Positions 45,165 to 55,840 are shown, counted from the first letter of the stretch. The stretch: DNA of 64,000 nt from an uncultured Campylobacter sp. (GCF_938030145.1 NZ_CALHGM010000030.1:1-64000); one strand, 5' to 3'. Program-made: numbers and translations. The notes: a model not told the origin generated them from the sequence alone.

Positions 45165-47677
45165 AAAGACGAAATTTTTTAAAGCTCGGCGCGGCGGTCT
45201 CGGCGCTTCCGCTCATTCCAAGCTCGATGCTTGCGGCGGATAAACTTACGGCGCTTAAGAAAAACGGCGAAATTTTAACCGCGGCACGGTGGGGAATTTT
45301 AAAAGCGAGCGTCAAAAACGGCAAGATCGTAAAATCCGCGCCGTGGAAGATCACCTCTAAAATTCCCAATACTCTTCAAAATACGATGGCGGATCTCGTT
45401 TATAACACGCGCATCAAAGCGCCGATGGTGCGAAAATCCTATCTCGCCGATCCTGATAATCCTAAGCCGGAGCTTCGAGGGCTTGACGAATGGGTCGAGG
45501 TAAAATATGAAGACGCGATCAAACTCGTCGCGCGCGAGCTTAAAAAGACGCGCAAGCAAAAGGGTGCAGACTCAGTATTTGCGGGCAGCTACGGCTGGCA
45601 GAGTACGGGCAACGTGCATGTCTCAAGGACGCTGCTTCATAGATTTATGAACTTAAGCGGCGACTTTACGGGCGTCACGGGCGATTACTCTACGGGCGCG
45701 GCACAGGTCATCATGCCGCACGTAACGGGCTCAAATCAGGTCTATGAGCAGCAAACCTCTTGGCCGGTGGTACTTGAAAATTCCAAAGTTGTAGTCTTTT
45801 GGGGATTAAATCCGATCTCTACGCTTCGCGTGGCGTGGACGAGCTCGGACGAGCAGGGATTTAAGTATTTCGAACAGCTAAAAAACAGCGACAAAGAGAT
45901 CATCATCATCGATCCGATCAAAACCGTAAGCGGCAAGTATTTCGAGGGTAAAGCGCGATGGATCGCCCCTCGCCCGAACACCGACGTAGCGATGATGCTG
46001 GGCATGGCGCAGCATCTCTACTCACAGGGCAAGTACGATAAGGAATTTTTACAAAACTACACCGTGGGCTTTGAAAAATTCGTACCGTACCTCACGGGGC
46101 AGAGCGACGGCGTGGCTAAGACGCCGGAGTGGGCTAGTGAAATTTGCGGCATTAGCGCGGACGTGATCAAAGAGCTTGCGATAAAATTTTACGAAAATCG
46201 CACGATGATAATGGCGGGTTGGGGTATCCAGCGCGCTCATCACGGCGAGCAGGCGCACTGGATGATCGTGACTTTGTGCGCGATGCTAGGACAGATCGGA
46301 CTTGCCGGAGGCGGCTTCGGCTTTAGCTACCACTACGCTAACGGCGGCGCGCCTACCTGCGCGGGCGGCGTGATCGGCGGAATGAACGCGGCAAGCGTTG
46401 GCATCGTTAAGGACGGCAAATTTTTAGGGCTTGCGCAGGATCAGAAGCAAGGCGGCGAAGCTACTCAGGCGTGGCTAGTAAATACGGCGAAGGTTGCCTT
46501 TCCTTTAGCTCGTATCGCGGACGCGCTACTAAATCCTGGCAAGACGATCGACGCGAATGGCGCAAAGATCACCTATCCGAAGATTGACTTCATCTACTGG
46601 GTCGGCGGAAATCCTATCGTGCACCATCAAGACACCAACACCAATATCAAGGCTTGGCGCAAACCGCGCACCATTGTAGTGAATGAAATTTACTGGACGC
46701 CGACTGCTAAGATGGCGGATATAGTGTTCCCGACCACGACGGAGTATGAGCGCAACGACATCACGATGAGCGGAGACTACTCCAATATGCATATAATCCC
46801 GATGAAGCAGGTCGTCGCCAAGCAGCACGGCGCGAAGGACGATTATCAAATTTTTACCGACCTTTGCAAGGCTTATGCAGACGGACTTGCCGAGGTTTAT
46901 ACGGACGGCGGCAAAACGGAGATGGATTGGATCAAAGAATTTTACGAAGGGGCAGCTAGCGCCGTGAACGCAAACACCGCTTTGGGAATACAGATGCCGA
47001 GCTTTGAGCAGTGGTGGGAGAAAAACGAGCCGACGGAATTTTACGAAACGCCGGAGAGCGCTGCGTACGTGAGCTTTGAGGATTTTAGAAACGATCCCGT
47101 TTTGGAGGCTTTGGGAACGCCTAGCGGGCTGATTGAAATTTACTCCGATACGATCGCCGCTATGAACTACAAAGACTGCGGCGCGCATCCGATGTGGTTC
47201 GAGCCCGTCGAGTGGCTCGGGATGAAGGATAAGCCTGCAAAATTTCACCTGCTTAGCCTGCATCCGCTTGATCGCTTGCATTCGCAGCAGAGCAACACCT
47301 CAAATCGCAAGAGATACGCCGTCGCGGATCGCGAACCGGTACTGATCAATACCGAGGACGCTAAGGAGCTCGGTATCAAGCAGGGCGATCTGGTGCGCGT
47401 TTATAATGCTCGCGGCGAAATTTTGGCGGGAGCCAACGTAAGCGACGACATAATGCGCGGCGTGGTGCAGATCTTTGAAGGCGCGTGGTACGATCCTAAC
47501 GCCGAGGGGCTTTGCAAAAATGGAAATCCGAACGTACTTACGATCGATCTTCCTACGAGCGAGCTTGCCAACGGCAACATCGCGCACACGGCGTTAGTAA
47601 ATATCGAGCTTTATAAACACAAGGCGGGCGAAGATATCAAACTAACCGCGTTTATGCCGCCTAAAGGGGCGAAGTAA
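45161..47677 (+). CDS. torA: Tat-exported TorA-type TMAO/S-N-oxide reductase, copy 2
   Basis: 838 residues. Tat signal KRRNFLKLG. The molybdenum ligand serine is in GDYSTGAAQVIMPHVTG, then YEQQTSWPVVLENSKVVVFWG, as in E. coli TorA/BisC-type enzymes. HHQDTNTNIKAWRKP and DIVFPTTTEYERND bind the bis-MGD cofactor. It reduces TMAO or related oxides in the periplasm, with the coupled cytochrome as donor. AAAGGAGACGAA precedes the ATG. Closer to classical TorA than copy 1. Confidence 0.92.
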   Translation: MKRRNFLKLGAAVSALPLIPSSMLAADKLTALKKNGEILTAARWGILKASVKNGKIVKSAPWKITSKIPNTLQNTMADLVYNTRIKAPMVRKSYLADPDNPKPELRGLDEWVEVKYEDAIKLVARELKKTRKQKGADSVFAGSYGWQSTGNVHVSRTLLHRFMNLSGDFTGVTGDYSTGAAQVIMPHVTGSNQVYEQQTSWPVVLENSKVVVFWGLNPISTLRVAWTSSDEQGFKYFEQLKNSDKEIIIIDPIKTVSGKYFEGKARWIAPRPNTDVAMMLGMAQHLYSQGKYDKEFLQNYTVGFEKFVPYLTGQSDGVAKTPEWASEICGISADVIKELAIKFYENRTMIMAGWGIQRAHHGEQAHWMIVTLCAMLGQIGLAGGGFGFSYHYANGGAPTCAGGVIGGMNAASVGIVKDGKFLGLAQDQKQGGEATQAWLVNTAKVAFPLARIADALLNPGKTIDANGAKITYPKIDFIYWVGGNPIVHHQDTNTNIKAWRKPRTIVVNEIYWTPTAKMADIVFPTTTEYERNDITMSGDYSNMHIIPMKQVVAKQHGAKDDYQIFTDLCKAYADGLAEVYTDGGKTEMDWIKEFYEGAASAVNANTALGIQMPSFEQWWEKNEPTEFYETPESAAYVSFEDFRNDPVLEALGTPSGLIEIYSDTIAAMNYKDCGAHPMWFEPVEWLGMKDKPAKFHLLSLHPLDRLHSQQSNTSNRKRYAVADREPVLINTEDAKELGIKQGDLVRVYNARGEILAGANVSDDIMRGVVQIFEGAWYDPNAEGLCKNGNPNVLTIDLPTSELANGNIAHTALVNIELYKHKAGEDIKLTAFMPPKGAK

Positions 47678-48055
47678 GGATTGTGGGCGGTTTGGGGTTT
47701 AAGACTGGCTCATTGCTGGCTTGGACTAGATACGCCGATCCTCTACAGGCTTTAGCCAAACTCGCCGTGGTTTTGCTACGGCGAGGTATATCGATTTCGA
47801 CTTGCCGCGGCTTTATATAGTCGCGGCTGTGTACCGAGACCAATTTAGCTTGCCGTAGCTTCGCGACTTCAACGATAGGTCGCAGAGCTGATTTAAATTT
47901 TATAGCCTTGCGCTTGCAGTGATGACTGAGTTATCGTAACTTTGAGCTGTGGCAGGCTGGAGATAACAGCAAGTAATATTTGCCTCGCCGTCCTACCCTC
48001 TATTCGCTCGTGAAATTCTCGCTAAATTTAAGAACTTACCGTTTGGACTAAAATT
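47678..48055. other. Intergenic between convergent genes, with hairpins
   Basis: No gene seen. Stem CTCGCCGT / ACGGCGAG at 47761-47784 and stem GCCGCG / CGCGGC at 47804-47827 could end the reductase transcript, although no T run follows. Words such as GCCGTAGC and GCCGCGGC recur. Confidence 0.4.
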
Positions 48056-48868
48056 TCAATCCAAACTAAAAAACCGCCTAAGCTTCCATTTAAAATTTTT
48101 CTTCGGAATTTGTGTATCACTAAAATCGTCGCTGTAAATTTCGTTTTTATCGGTGAAATAGCCGCTATTTTGAGCCTGCGGTATAAAGTCGGTCCGATCT
48201 TCTATTTTTACGTTTAGCGCCTTGAAATATTGCAGCAGCTCATGATACTCTTTTGTAGATACGGCATTTATTAAAAAGTAATTTCTGTTGTTAAATTTAA
48301 CGACAAAATTTCTTTTTAACAGCCAAAGGGGCTCCGAGCTCTTTTTGAGCTTGTAAATTTTATACGGCAGAGCAAATATTAAATATAGCATTAGATGCTT
48401 TATATAAAGAGCAAGTTTGCCTATATGAACGCCTATGCTTGAATATCTATATAACTCATACGAGCTTAAATAATGGAACCTGCCGTAAGAGTTTTCTAGT
48501 TCGCATACTACGCAGAAATGAACGCTAGATATATTTGCGGACGGATCGGGGGCTATTTTGGTTTCGGAAATTATGCTATCTTTCATATCTATATTTTCGA
48601 CGTAGCGGATAAGGCTGTTTGAAAAATAAAAATAGCTCGGATTTTTAGAAAAATTTTGCTCCGCCGAAATTCTTAGCCGTATGAAAGAATATGTCACAAA
48701 AATTAAAGAAACGATACCGAAAGCGCTAAATTTTCCCGTAGTGCCAGTCGTAATCAGATCATAACCCAAAAGCGAAAAACCCAATATGCAAGTAAATATG
48801 CTCCAGGAAAATACATGATAGACGGTGTAATCGTTTATGATCAATGGCTCTTTATCGTAGTCTCTCAT
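48056..48868 (-). CDS. Hypothetical membrane protein, 270 aa
   Basis: Start taken at the ATG at 48868, seven to eight bases after AGGGG. An in-frame ATG 33 bases upstream is part of the -10 TATAAT and so not usable. Hydrophobic segments at about 20-40, 50-70 and 155-180. The C-terminal 90 residues are soluble and basic. Unrecognised. Phe/Tyr-rich and low in the GC-rich codons of its neighbours, so perhaps acquired. Confidence 0.65.
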   Translation of the reverse strand: MRDYDKEPLIINDYTVYHVFSWSIFTCILGFSLLGYDLITTGTTGKFSAFGIVSLIFVTYSFIRLRISAEQNFSKNPSYFYFSNSLIRYVENIDMKDSIISETKIAPDPSANISSVHFCVVCELENSYGRFHYLSSYELYRYSSIGVHIGKLALYIKHLMLYLIFALPYKIYKLKKSSEPLWLLKRNFVVKFNNRNYFLINAVSTKEYHELLQYFKALNVKIEDRTDFIPQAQNSGYFTDKNEIYSDDFSDTQIPKKNFKWKLRRFFSLD

Positions 48869-48899
48869 AAAATCCCCTATTTTGTAAAATTTTTGGCAC

Positions 48900-48905
48900 A
48901 TTATA
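48900..48905 (-). promoter_or_regulatory. -10 box of the 270-aa membrane protein gene
   Basis: TATAAT on the minus strand, 31 bases before the chosen start. Confidence 0.5.
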
Positions 48906-48975
48906 ACGCTTTATTCTCATAACGTATTAAAATTTAAAGTCGTTTTGACCATTTAAATTTTTAAGTTCGTTATTA

Positions 48976-48997
48976 GGTAGAATTTTAAAATTCTACC
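48976..48997. repeat. Perfect 22-bp palindrome
   Basis: GGTAGAATTTT and its exact complement in tandem, downstream of the NSS symporter gene. It contains GAATTT and AAATTC. It may act as a terminator hairpin or simply be two RAATTY words back to back. Confidence 0.5.
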
Positions 48998-49058
48998 CTA
49001 TTTCGCCTTCTTTGCCGTATCTTGCCAGTCGTTGCATTTATGCCAATGTGGCGATGAG

Positions 49059-50372
49059 TTAAAACGAAATATGCATACTAAGCGCGATTATGCATAAAAG
49101 TAGCGCCAGCGGGACATAGACAAAGCGCCCGATATCATACCAGAGCTTGCCGCGAGCCCTATCTGCGCCTAGATTGATCTCATCTAAAATTTCATTCCGC
49201 TTAATCACCCAAAACCACGATATTGCGCCGATTACCGCTCCGATCGGAATGATATAAATCGATACAAAGTCCATCCACGGACCCCATGAGCTTATCGCTT
49301 CCATACCAAGGCCCGCACCAAGGCAGATCGCGCACAATAGCGCAAGCGTGAATGCACGGCTTAGCCTTGGAAACTTATGCATTAGCGATTCAGCGACTAC
49401 TTCGAACATATTTTGAAGCGATGAAATTCCACCAAAAATCACGGCGGTAAATAAAATCACTGCAAAAATTCTACCACCTGCCATATCTTGCAAAATTTTA
49501 GGCAGAGTTACGAAAAGTAGCTTAGGCCCCGCCGCAGGATCCATTCCGTAAGCAAATACTGCAGGGATCATCACTAGCGCAGCTACCATCGCGGCTAGCG
49601 TGTCAAATAACGCGGTATTTTTCGCCGCAGATACGATGTCTTCGTCCTTGGATAGATACGCGCCATAGACGATCATCCCTGAGCCCGTAATCGATAGCGA
49701 GAAAAATGCCTGTCCCATCGCAGAAATCCAAACCATCGGATCTGCTAGCTTAGTAAAATCGGCGCCGAAAAGAAAGGCATATCCGCCTGTAGCGCCTTGC
49801 AGCGTCGCGACCCTAACCGCCAAAATCGCAAATAGCACGAAAAATAGCGGCATCATAATTTTATTCGTTTTTTCGATGCTTTTGGCGCCGAAAAATAGCG
49901 TCAGCAACGTACCTGCGACGATTATGCAGTGATAAGGCACCACGGAGTAGGGCGTCAGGGCAAAAGAGTTGAACCACGTATCGGTATTTTCGCTCATTAG
50001 CGAGCCGTCTATGGCTTGGACTAGTGCTTTTAGAACGTAGGCGATGATGACGGCATAGCCCACTGCGATACACATCGAACCGGCAAGCGGTAGCCAGCCG
50101 ATAACCTTACCGATAGCGCCCAGTCCGCGGCTTTTCCACGCGTATTCGTATGAGCCCAGCGTGCCTGTTTTGGCACGGCGACCGATCGCGTATTCGGCGC
50201 TTAGGCCTACGTATGAAAACAGCGCTACGAAAAAAACGTAAATTAGCAAAAATGCGCCGCCGCCGTTCGTGCCGAGTTTGTAAGGGAAGCCCCAGACATT
50301 TGCCATACCTACGGCGGAGCCCACGCAGGCGATGATAAAAGCCCAGCGCGATGAGAATTTGTGTTTTGTCAT
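49059..50372 (-). CDS. Sodium-dependent transporter of the NSS (SNF) family
   Basis: 437 residues, about 11 membrane helices, the usual length of bacterial NSS proteins. The signature SRWAFIIACVGSAVGMANVWGFPY contains the helix 1 sodium and substrate site. Helix 3 and 6 regions include GYAVIIAYVLKAL and FFSLSITGSGMIVYGAYL. It imports amino acids or related solutes with Na+. Substrate unknown. Monocistronic. Confidence 0.93.
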   Translation of the reverse strand: MTKHKFSSRWAFIIACVGSAVGMANVWGFPYKLGTNGGGAFLLIYVFFVALFSYVGLSAEYAIGRRAKTGTLGSYEYAWKSRGLGAIGKVIGWLPLAGSMCIAVGYAVIIAYVLKALVQAIDGSLMSENTDTWFNSFALTPYSVVPYHCIIVAGTLLTLFFGAKSIEKTNKIMMPLFFVLFAILAVRVATLQGATGGYAFLFGADFTKLADPMVWISAMGQAFFSLSITGSGMIVYGAYLSKDEDIVSAAKNTALFDTLAAMVAALVMIPAVFAYGMDPAAGPKLLFVTLPKILQDMAGGRIFAVILFTAVIFGGISSLQNMFEVVAESLMHKFPRLSRAFTLALLCAICLGAGLGMEAISSWGPWMDFVSIYIIPIGAVIGAISWFWVIKRNEILDEINLGADRARGKLWYDIGRFVYVPLALLLCIIALSMHISF

Positions 50373-51019
50373 AAAGCCATCCGTGCGAAAAATTTTCGTT
50401 ATGGTAGCAAAAAGGAATTTAAGATTTATTTATGCGGAATTTTAAGGCGTGCCGATTTGATTACTTAGGAATTTTTAGAATTTAAAATCGCGAAGTTTTA
50501 AAGCAAGATTGGCGGAATTTTACGATTAAAATCGATAGAGTTAATTCTGCGATACTGCGCGGCAAAATTTTATCTTTAATAATTTTAGAATTTTACGCTT
50601 AGGCTTTGGATTTAGAATTCGCTTGACCTGGGCTTGTAGCAGGGCTTGATATTTAAGTTAGGCGAGAAATTTAGATCAATTGAAATTTTAAAATTCCGCG
50701 AAATTTTGAAATTTTTAAAATCTACGATCTCGCAAAATTTAAAAATAGGCTCATCAAGAAATTCTATTTAGCGTCGCTCTGGCAGAATTTTTGCGGTAGA
50801 ATCTCGCCTTTCGTTTGTAATATGAAGAGGACTTATAAATAGCACTTTATGGCGCTCTGAAGGGCGGCGGGCATTCCTGTTCGCTATTAGGGCATCTATG
50901 TGGTAGCAGCAAAAAATTTTTGCCCGAAATGAGAATTAGCGGCGTCGCAAGTGGCAGCGCGCTTAAAATTTACGGCGCGCAGCATTGCAAAGTGGAATTT
51001 TATTAACCCGCACTTTGGC
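50373..51019. other. Intergenic, no gene seen
   Basis: About 650 bases, strongly RAATTY-rich in the left half (for example 50500-50760). The right half has a mixed GC-rich stretch. Both flanking genes are on the minus strand, so the NSS promoter should lie near 50400; TACCAT in CTACCATAACG is the best but weak -10. Confidence 0.35.
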
Positions 51020-52357
51020 TTAGTTATTTTTCTCAGCCTCTTCGTTTTCTTGCGGCTGCGCGACTACTTTTTTGATCGCTTTTACGAGCGAGACCCTCGT
51101 GCCATCCATTCGCAGTACTTCGTAATCGCAGTTTTCATCGCTTATTTTATCGCCGATTTCAGGTAGGCTGCCGAAGAGATTAAAGACGTAGCCGCCGATC
51201 GTTAGCTGCTCGGTCTCCTCGTCGAAGTCGATGCCCATCACCTCCTCGACGCCTTCGATCTCGAAACGCCCTCTAAACTCAAAGGTGTTCTCGTCGATAC
51301 GTTTGAAATTTTGCGCATTCGCGTCGTGCTCGTCGTTGATATCGCCAAAAATTTCTTCTATTATATCTTCCATCGTCAAAAATCCCGCCGTGCCGCCGTA
51401 TTCGTCGATGACGAGCGCGGCAAAAATGCGCTGCTTATTCATCATAGGTAAAATTTTAGAGATCGGGCTGTTTTCAGGCACGATGATGAGCTTGCGCACG
51501 ATCTTATCGAAGCTTTTATCTCCCTTTTGTTGGATGATGTCGCGGATGTGGATGAGGCCTAGGACGTTATCCTTGCTGCCGTCGATATATGGAAAGCGCG
51601 TAAATTTCGACTGCAATACGGTTGCATAGTTTTCGTCGTAGCTTTTTTGCTTATTTAGGCATATGAGATCGCGCCTCGGCGTCATTATCTCTTTAGCGAC
51701 CGTGTCGCTGAAATCGACGGCGTTTTTGATGATCTCGGTCTCTAGGCTATCGAGCACGCCGCCTTTTAGGCTCTCGCTTGCGATGATTTTGATCTCCTCG
51801 TCAGAAAGCGCGAGCTCGCTCTCTTTGGCGGGCTTTACGCCGATGATTTTAAGTGAGACGGCAGCGATGAAGTCAAATGCCTTGATGATCGGAAAAAACA
51901 TAATCCAAAAAATATGAAGCGGTCTAGAGATAAAAAGCACGATCTTCTCGGTTTTAGCAATAGCGATGGATTTTGGCACCAGCTCGCCGAGTACGACATG
52001 AAATAACGTAACGAGCGTAAAAGATATGACGAAGGCGATCGTATGCGCCGCCGCTCCGCCGCCTATGCCGATGGATCTTAGTGGCAGCTCGATCAGTCTT
52101 GATACCGCGGGCTCGCCGATCCAGCCGAGGGCGAGCGAACTTATCGTGATGCCTAGCTGTGTGGCGCTGAGGTAGGTGTCTAGGGAGTTTGAAATTTTAA
52201 AAGCGAGCTTTGCGTTTGGAATTTTATCCTTGATAAGCTCTTCGAGGCGAGACTTTCTTACTTTGACGATTGAGAATTCCGAAAGAACAAAAAAAGCATT
52301 CATAAAGATGAATACAAAAGCTAAAACTAACATTAAAACCGAACTGTCCGTGTCCAA
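51020..52357 (-). CDS. CNNM/CBS/CorC-HlyC domain membrane protein
   Basis: 445 residues. CNNM (DUF21) domain with about four hydrophobic segments (1-200; ATQLGITISSLALGWIGEP), two CBS motifs (about 210-330; EIMTPRRDLICL and LVIDEYGGTAGFLTMEDIIEEIFGDI), and a C-terminal CorC/HlyC domain (TFEFRGRFEIEGVEEVM). Family members move or sense Mg2+/Co2+; the haemolysin label is historical. AAAGGATAAGAA precedes the ATG. Confidence 0.93.
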   Translation of the reverse strand: MDTDSSVLMLVLAFVFIFMNAFFVLSEFSIVKVRKSRLEELIKDKIPNAKLAFKISNSLDTYLSATQLGITISSLALGWIGEPAVSRLIELPLRSIGIGGGAAAHTIAFVISFTLVTLFHVVLGELVPKSIAIAKTEKIVLFISRPLHIFWIMFFPIIKAFDFIAAVSLKIIGVKPAKESELALSDEEIKIIASESLKGGVLDSLETEIIKNAVDFSDTVAKEIMTPRRDLICLNKQKSYDENYATVLQSKFTRFPYIDGSKDNVLGLIHIRDIIQQKGDKSFDKIVRKLIIVPENSPISKILPMMNKQRIFAALVIDEYGGTAGFLTMEDIIEEIFGDINDEHDANAQNFKRIDENTFEFRGRFEIEGVEEVMGIDFDEETEQLTIGGYVFNLFGSLPEIGDKISDENCDYEVLRMDGTRVSLVKAIKKVVAQPQENEEAEKNN

Positions 52358-52654
52358 ATTTCTTATCCTTTGAAATTTAAAAATAAATATTTATGATTAT
52401 ATCTAAAAACGCTTTAAAATCCAAAAGGCGCGGAAAATACCTCGCGCCCGCTCGTAGAATTCTGCGGTAATTTAAAATTTCGCGCTGCGGCAGACCTTTG
52501 TTGCGGCGAGATTTTATCGCAATAGAGCTTATGCGCTGCGGCGGATAATCCTAGCGCCACGCGTAAGCCCATTAAGAAATTTAAATGCGACGATAAAACC
52601 TGCTACTTAAAAAACCTTAGCGCGCAAGCTCTTGCGAAATTTTAAATCGCAAGA

Positions 52655-53464
52655 CTATCTATTTCTTGTGGCAGCCTCGTAAAGCGGCAAGACTTTCGGC
52701 ATCACCTCTTTTAGATCGGCGATGCGATCGTCGTTTGAAGGGTGCGTGGACATAAATTTAAGCGGATGGCTCTCATTTAGCTTATTCATCTTCTCCCAGA
52801 CGTTTATCGCCGCCCTTGGATCGTATCCCGCGCGCGCCATCAGCTCGACGCCCATCAGATCGGCCTCGGTCTCATGCGTGCGCGAAAACGGCAGCGTGAA
52901 GGTGTATTGCGCCGCCATGTTCAAAGCCGCTGAGCCTAGATCTCCAAGCCCTGCTGCGGAGCTTGCTACAGCGATACCGACATCTTTCATCTGCTCAGTC
53001 GAGGCTCGCTCGCGACTGTGTTCGCGCAGTGCGTGCGACATCTCGTGCCCCAAAATAGCAGCCAGCTCGGCATCGGTAAGCTTAAGCTTTTCGATGATGC
53101 CAGTATATACGACGATGCGACCGCCAGGCATACACCAAGCATTGATCGTAGGGTCGTTGATGACGTTTACCTGCCAGTTCCATTTCAGTGCGTCTTTGCG
53201 AAATGCGCCAACTTGAGCGATTAGGCGCTTCGAGATGCCTCTAACGCGATCAGTTAGCTTTTTATCGGTATTTAGGACGTGCTTGGCGTTTGCTTGGGCG
53301 GTAATTTGCTTGTAGGCAAGCGCGGCACTTTGATCCATTTCAGCTTCGCTTACGGTGATGAATTGCGAGCGGTCGATGCCTACGGCGCCGCCTTGCGTGG
53401 TACTCGCGCAGCCGGTAAAAATCATCATCGCAGCAAAGGATATTAAAAGAGCTATTTTTTTCAT
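52655..53464 (-). CDS. M48-family metalloprotease lipoprotein
   Basis: 269 residues. Lipoprotein signal ending FTGC, lipidated at Cys19. Zinc site in LGHEMSHALREHSRERAS (HExxH) with the third-ligand region THETEADLMGVELMARAGYDP. The type resembles LoiP/YggG or BepA-like proteases, which watch outer-membrane and envelope proteins. AGGAGAAAAG precedes the ATG. The 297-base gap to the CorC-type gene (52358-52654) shows nothing else. Confidence 0.93.
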   Translation of the reverse strand: MKKIALLISFAAMMIFTGCASTTQGGAVGIDRSQFITVSEAEMDQSAALAYKQITAQANAKHVLNTDKKLTDRVRGISKRLIAQVGAFRKDALKWNWQVNVINDPTINAWCMPGGRIVVYTGIIEKLKLTDAELAAILGHEMSHALREHSRERASTEQMKDVGIAVASSAAGLGDLGSAALNMAAQYTFTLPFSRTHETEADLMGVELMARAGYDPRAAINVWEKMNKLNESHPLKFMSTHPSNDDRIADLKEVMPKVLPLYEAATRNR

Positions 53465-54572
53465 CTTTTCTCCTTGGAATTTTGCGGCGATTTTAGCGAA
53501 ATTTGATTAAATTTTTAGAATTTTATTTTGGATTGCCGGATTTTGCAGGCGCGATCTATTTGGAATTTGCCGTAAAATTTAAGGACGCTCGTCGCCTTTA
53601 AAATAGAATTAGGCTTTGTAATTTAGCGATAAAATTTAGCGGAGATTTCGCAGAATTTTATCGTGGCGTAAACGAGGCATTGCTGTGTGAAAGTAGTGGA
53701 TTTATCCAAATCCAAGTGCGACGTTGTATAAATAAGGCGCCTCTGCGCCCAAATAGAGCGGGGGTGCGGTTTTAAATTTACGCAACGATAAATCCGGTAG
53801 AATTTTATTTACACAAGGCGCTCGGTTCGGGCGGATAAGAGCAATTTGAAATTTGCACAATCAAATCGCGCGATAAGATGGGCTCGGATGTTGCTATGAT
53901 TTGAGATGAGCCGCGCTAATCTTTGCAACGTAAAATTCTAATTGTTAGCTTAGCGGTATCCTTTCACATTGCATCTTGCGCTACAATAAAATTTCGTTGT
54001 GGGAATTGAAATGATCGCAGAAATGCCAAACGTCAAGACGCCTTTTCGTAGAATTTTATCTCGCGGAATTTCATTTGCGCGCAGCGGGATAAAATTTCAA
54101 ACTGCAAGCCGCACTGTATCATTTTGGATGGAATTTTAAAATTTTACGCGTTTAGAATTTTAAAATTCTGCTACGCAAATCTACGCGATGAAATTTCAAG
54201 CTTAAAATTCCGCGCCGGCTTTGGAATTTTATATGCGTCACGTCAGCTATAAAATCTTGCACTTAGAATTTTATCACTGCGGCAAGATTTGGTTGGACCG
54301 GGGTCTCACATCGCCGTAGGATTTTTGGCGGCACGGAATTTTGCAGCGCACATCTAAATTTAGTTATGCAAAATTCGTAAAATTCTTTATCGGCATGGAA
54401 TTTTACAGCGCCGTTAAAGCGCATAAAGAATTCTGCGCAGGCCTCGCAAACTCTAACGAAAGCTCCTTTCTTTTAGGGCACGCGAGCTTTAAGGCATGCT
54501 AGTAAATTTTGCAGCGCAAAGCAGTGAGCGCTGAGTGTTTACCGCTAGGGATTTTGCGCCTGCGGCACCCAT
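53465..54572. other. 1.1-kb intergenic, RAATTY-saturated
   Basis: No credible gene on either strand. AAATTT/GAATTT words occur about every 20-30 bases, with GAATTTTAAAATTC palindromes near 54160. No RNA gene recognised. One of the longest empty stretches in the window. Confidence 0.45.
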
Positions 54573-55832
54573 TTAGTCCTTTTTGGACTTTAGCTTGGCG
54601 ATCGTTTCTTTTGCGGCCTCGTAAGCCTTAGCGCTCATCTCGCGCGCCCTTTCGCTTACGTTTTTGGCGACGTCGGAGCTTTTTAGCTCGGCAAATTTTT
54701 GGCTCATCTTCTTTTCAAATTCGCTAAGCTCTTTTTTGATTGCGTCGAGCTTCTCGTCCAGATCGAGGTTTTCGATGATTTTGGCGCTTTTTTGGCTCAG
54801 CTCTTGAGTGATTTCGCGCGCTTTGGCGCTCGCCTTTTTCGCGCGCTCGCCAAGCTCGATCTCACCGATTTTGGCGCTTAGTTGCTCGGCAAGATCGCTT
54901 GAAATTTTTCTAAATTTAGCCAGGTAGCCTCCGAATTCTTCATCGGCGATCTTGGCGATCTCGCTTTTAGCGGGCTCCTCCGAGCTTGCGATCGCGTCGC
55001 TTAAAACCGCGCTAAATAGCTCGCTCATCTGCGAAATTTGAAGCCTTTCGTTCTCTAGGCTCTGTGCGTCGCTTGCTGGCGAGAAACTTAGCTCGTCGCG
55101 ATATCTCTCGGCGGCTTTGTTTATGCCGTCGTAGCAGCCTAAAATCGCGCCTCTAATCAGCGCAGAGGCTGTATTTTTGCTCTCGTTTGCGACGAAAATC
55201 GCGCGATTTATGATGATTTTTGAAATTTCTTTTGTGCGGAATTTCGTAAATTCCCCGTCGCCTATAGCCGAAAATGCGATGTTTTTCGCCGTCTCGTGCG
55301 CGGTATCCTCGATGTCGGTTCCGCTTTCGAGTACGCTTATGAAGGCTAGCTCGCTTGCTTCTTTCAGCACATCCGCAAGCGGCAGTTTGCTCGCAATCGC
55401 GCGCTGTAGCGCCGAGCCTATGCGCTCTTTTAGCTCTGTTTCGCTTGCGTTTTGCAGCGCGGTATCCAGATCATCGTAGCTGCGCAAAACAAGGGTTTTA
55501 ATCGCCTTTTGTTTGCAAGCGATCTTTTTGCGCAGATCGTCGTAGTCGTAGATGAGCTTGTAAAGCCCCTGCTCGTCCTCGTCGCACAGCGCCTTTTTTA
55601 CCCCCTCGATTAGCGCTTCGGAGGAGGCGTCCTTTAGCGCTCCTATTTCGTCAAGCTCGGCGGCAAAGCTTAAAATTAGCTCGGCGCTTTTAGCGCTTTT
55701 TTCATCTTCGCTTAGCCCGCACAGAGACTTCAGGCTCTGTTCAAAGGCTAAATTTTGCACGCAGGCTGCCAGCTCGGCTTGTGAAATTTGCGCGAGATCG
55801 GCGCCGAATTTTTCTATCAGTTTTTCCTTCAT
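54573..55832 (-). CDS. Large Ala/Glu/Lys-rich helical protein
   Basis: 419 residues, cytosolic, almost wholly alpha-helical with long amphipathic heptad-like segments. The C-terminal 120 residues (KASAKAREITQELSQKSAKI, later SERAREMSAKAYEAAKETIAK) resemble apolipoprotein/LEA-like repeats. I cannot name the family confidently. It lies eight bases after... upstream of a DUF493 gene in the same direction (that gene ends after this one starts by nine bases of spacing), so it closes the moaC-DUF493 operon. May be a membrane-surface or stress helix protein. Confidence 0.75.
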   Translation of the reverse strand: MKEKLIEKFGADLAQISQAELAACVQNLAFEQSLKSLCGLSEDEKSAKSAELILSFAAELDEIGALKDASSEALIEGVKKALCDEDEQGLYKLIYDYDDLRKKIACKQKAIKTLVLRSYDDLDTALQNASETELKERIGSALQRAIASKLPLADVLKEASELAFISVLESGTDIEDTAHETAKNIAFSAIGDGEFTKFRTKEISKIIINRAIFVANESKNTASALIRGAILGCYDGINKAAERYRDELSFSPASDAQSLENERLQISQMSELFSAVLSDAIASSEEPAKSEIAKIADEEFGGYLAKFRKISSDLAEQLSAKIGEIELGERAKKASAKAREITQELSQKSAKIIENLDLDEKLDAIKKELSEFEKKMSQKFAELKSSDVAKNVSERAREMSAKAYEAAKETIAKLKSKKD

Positions 55833-55840
55833 ATCCTCTC

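Noticed and set aside
46529..47281. 250-codon minus-strand frame inside torA copy 2
   Set aside because: Lies fully within a well-supported reductase gene and has His/Arg/Val-rich shadow composition.
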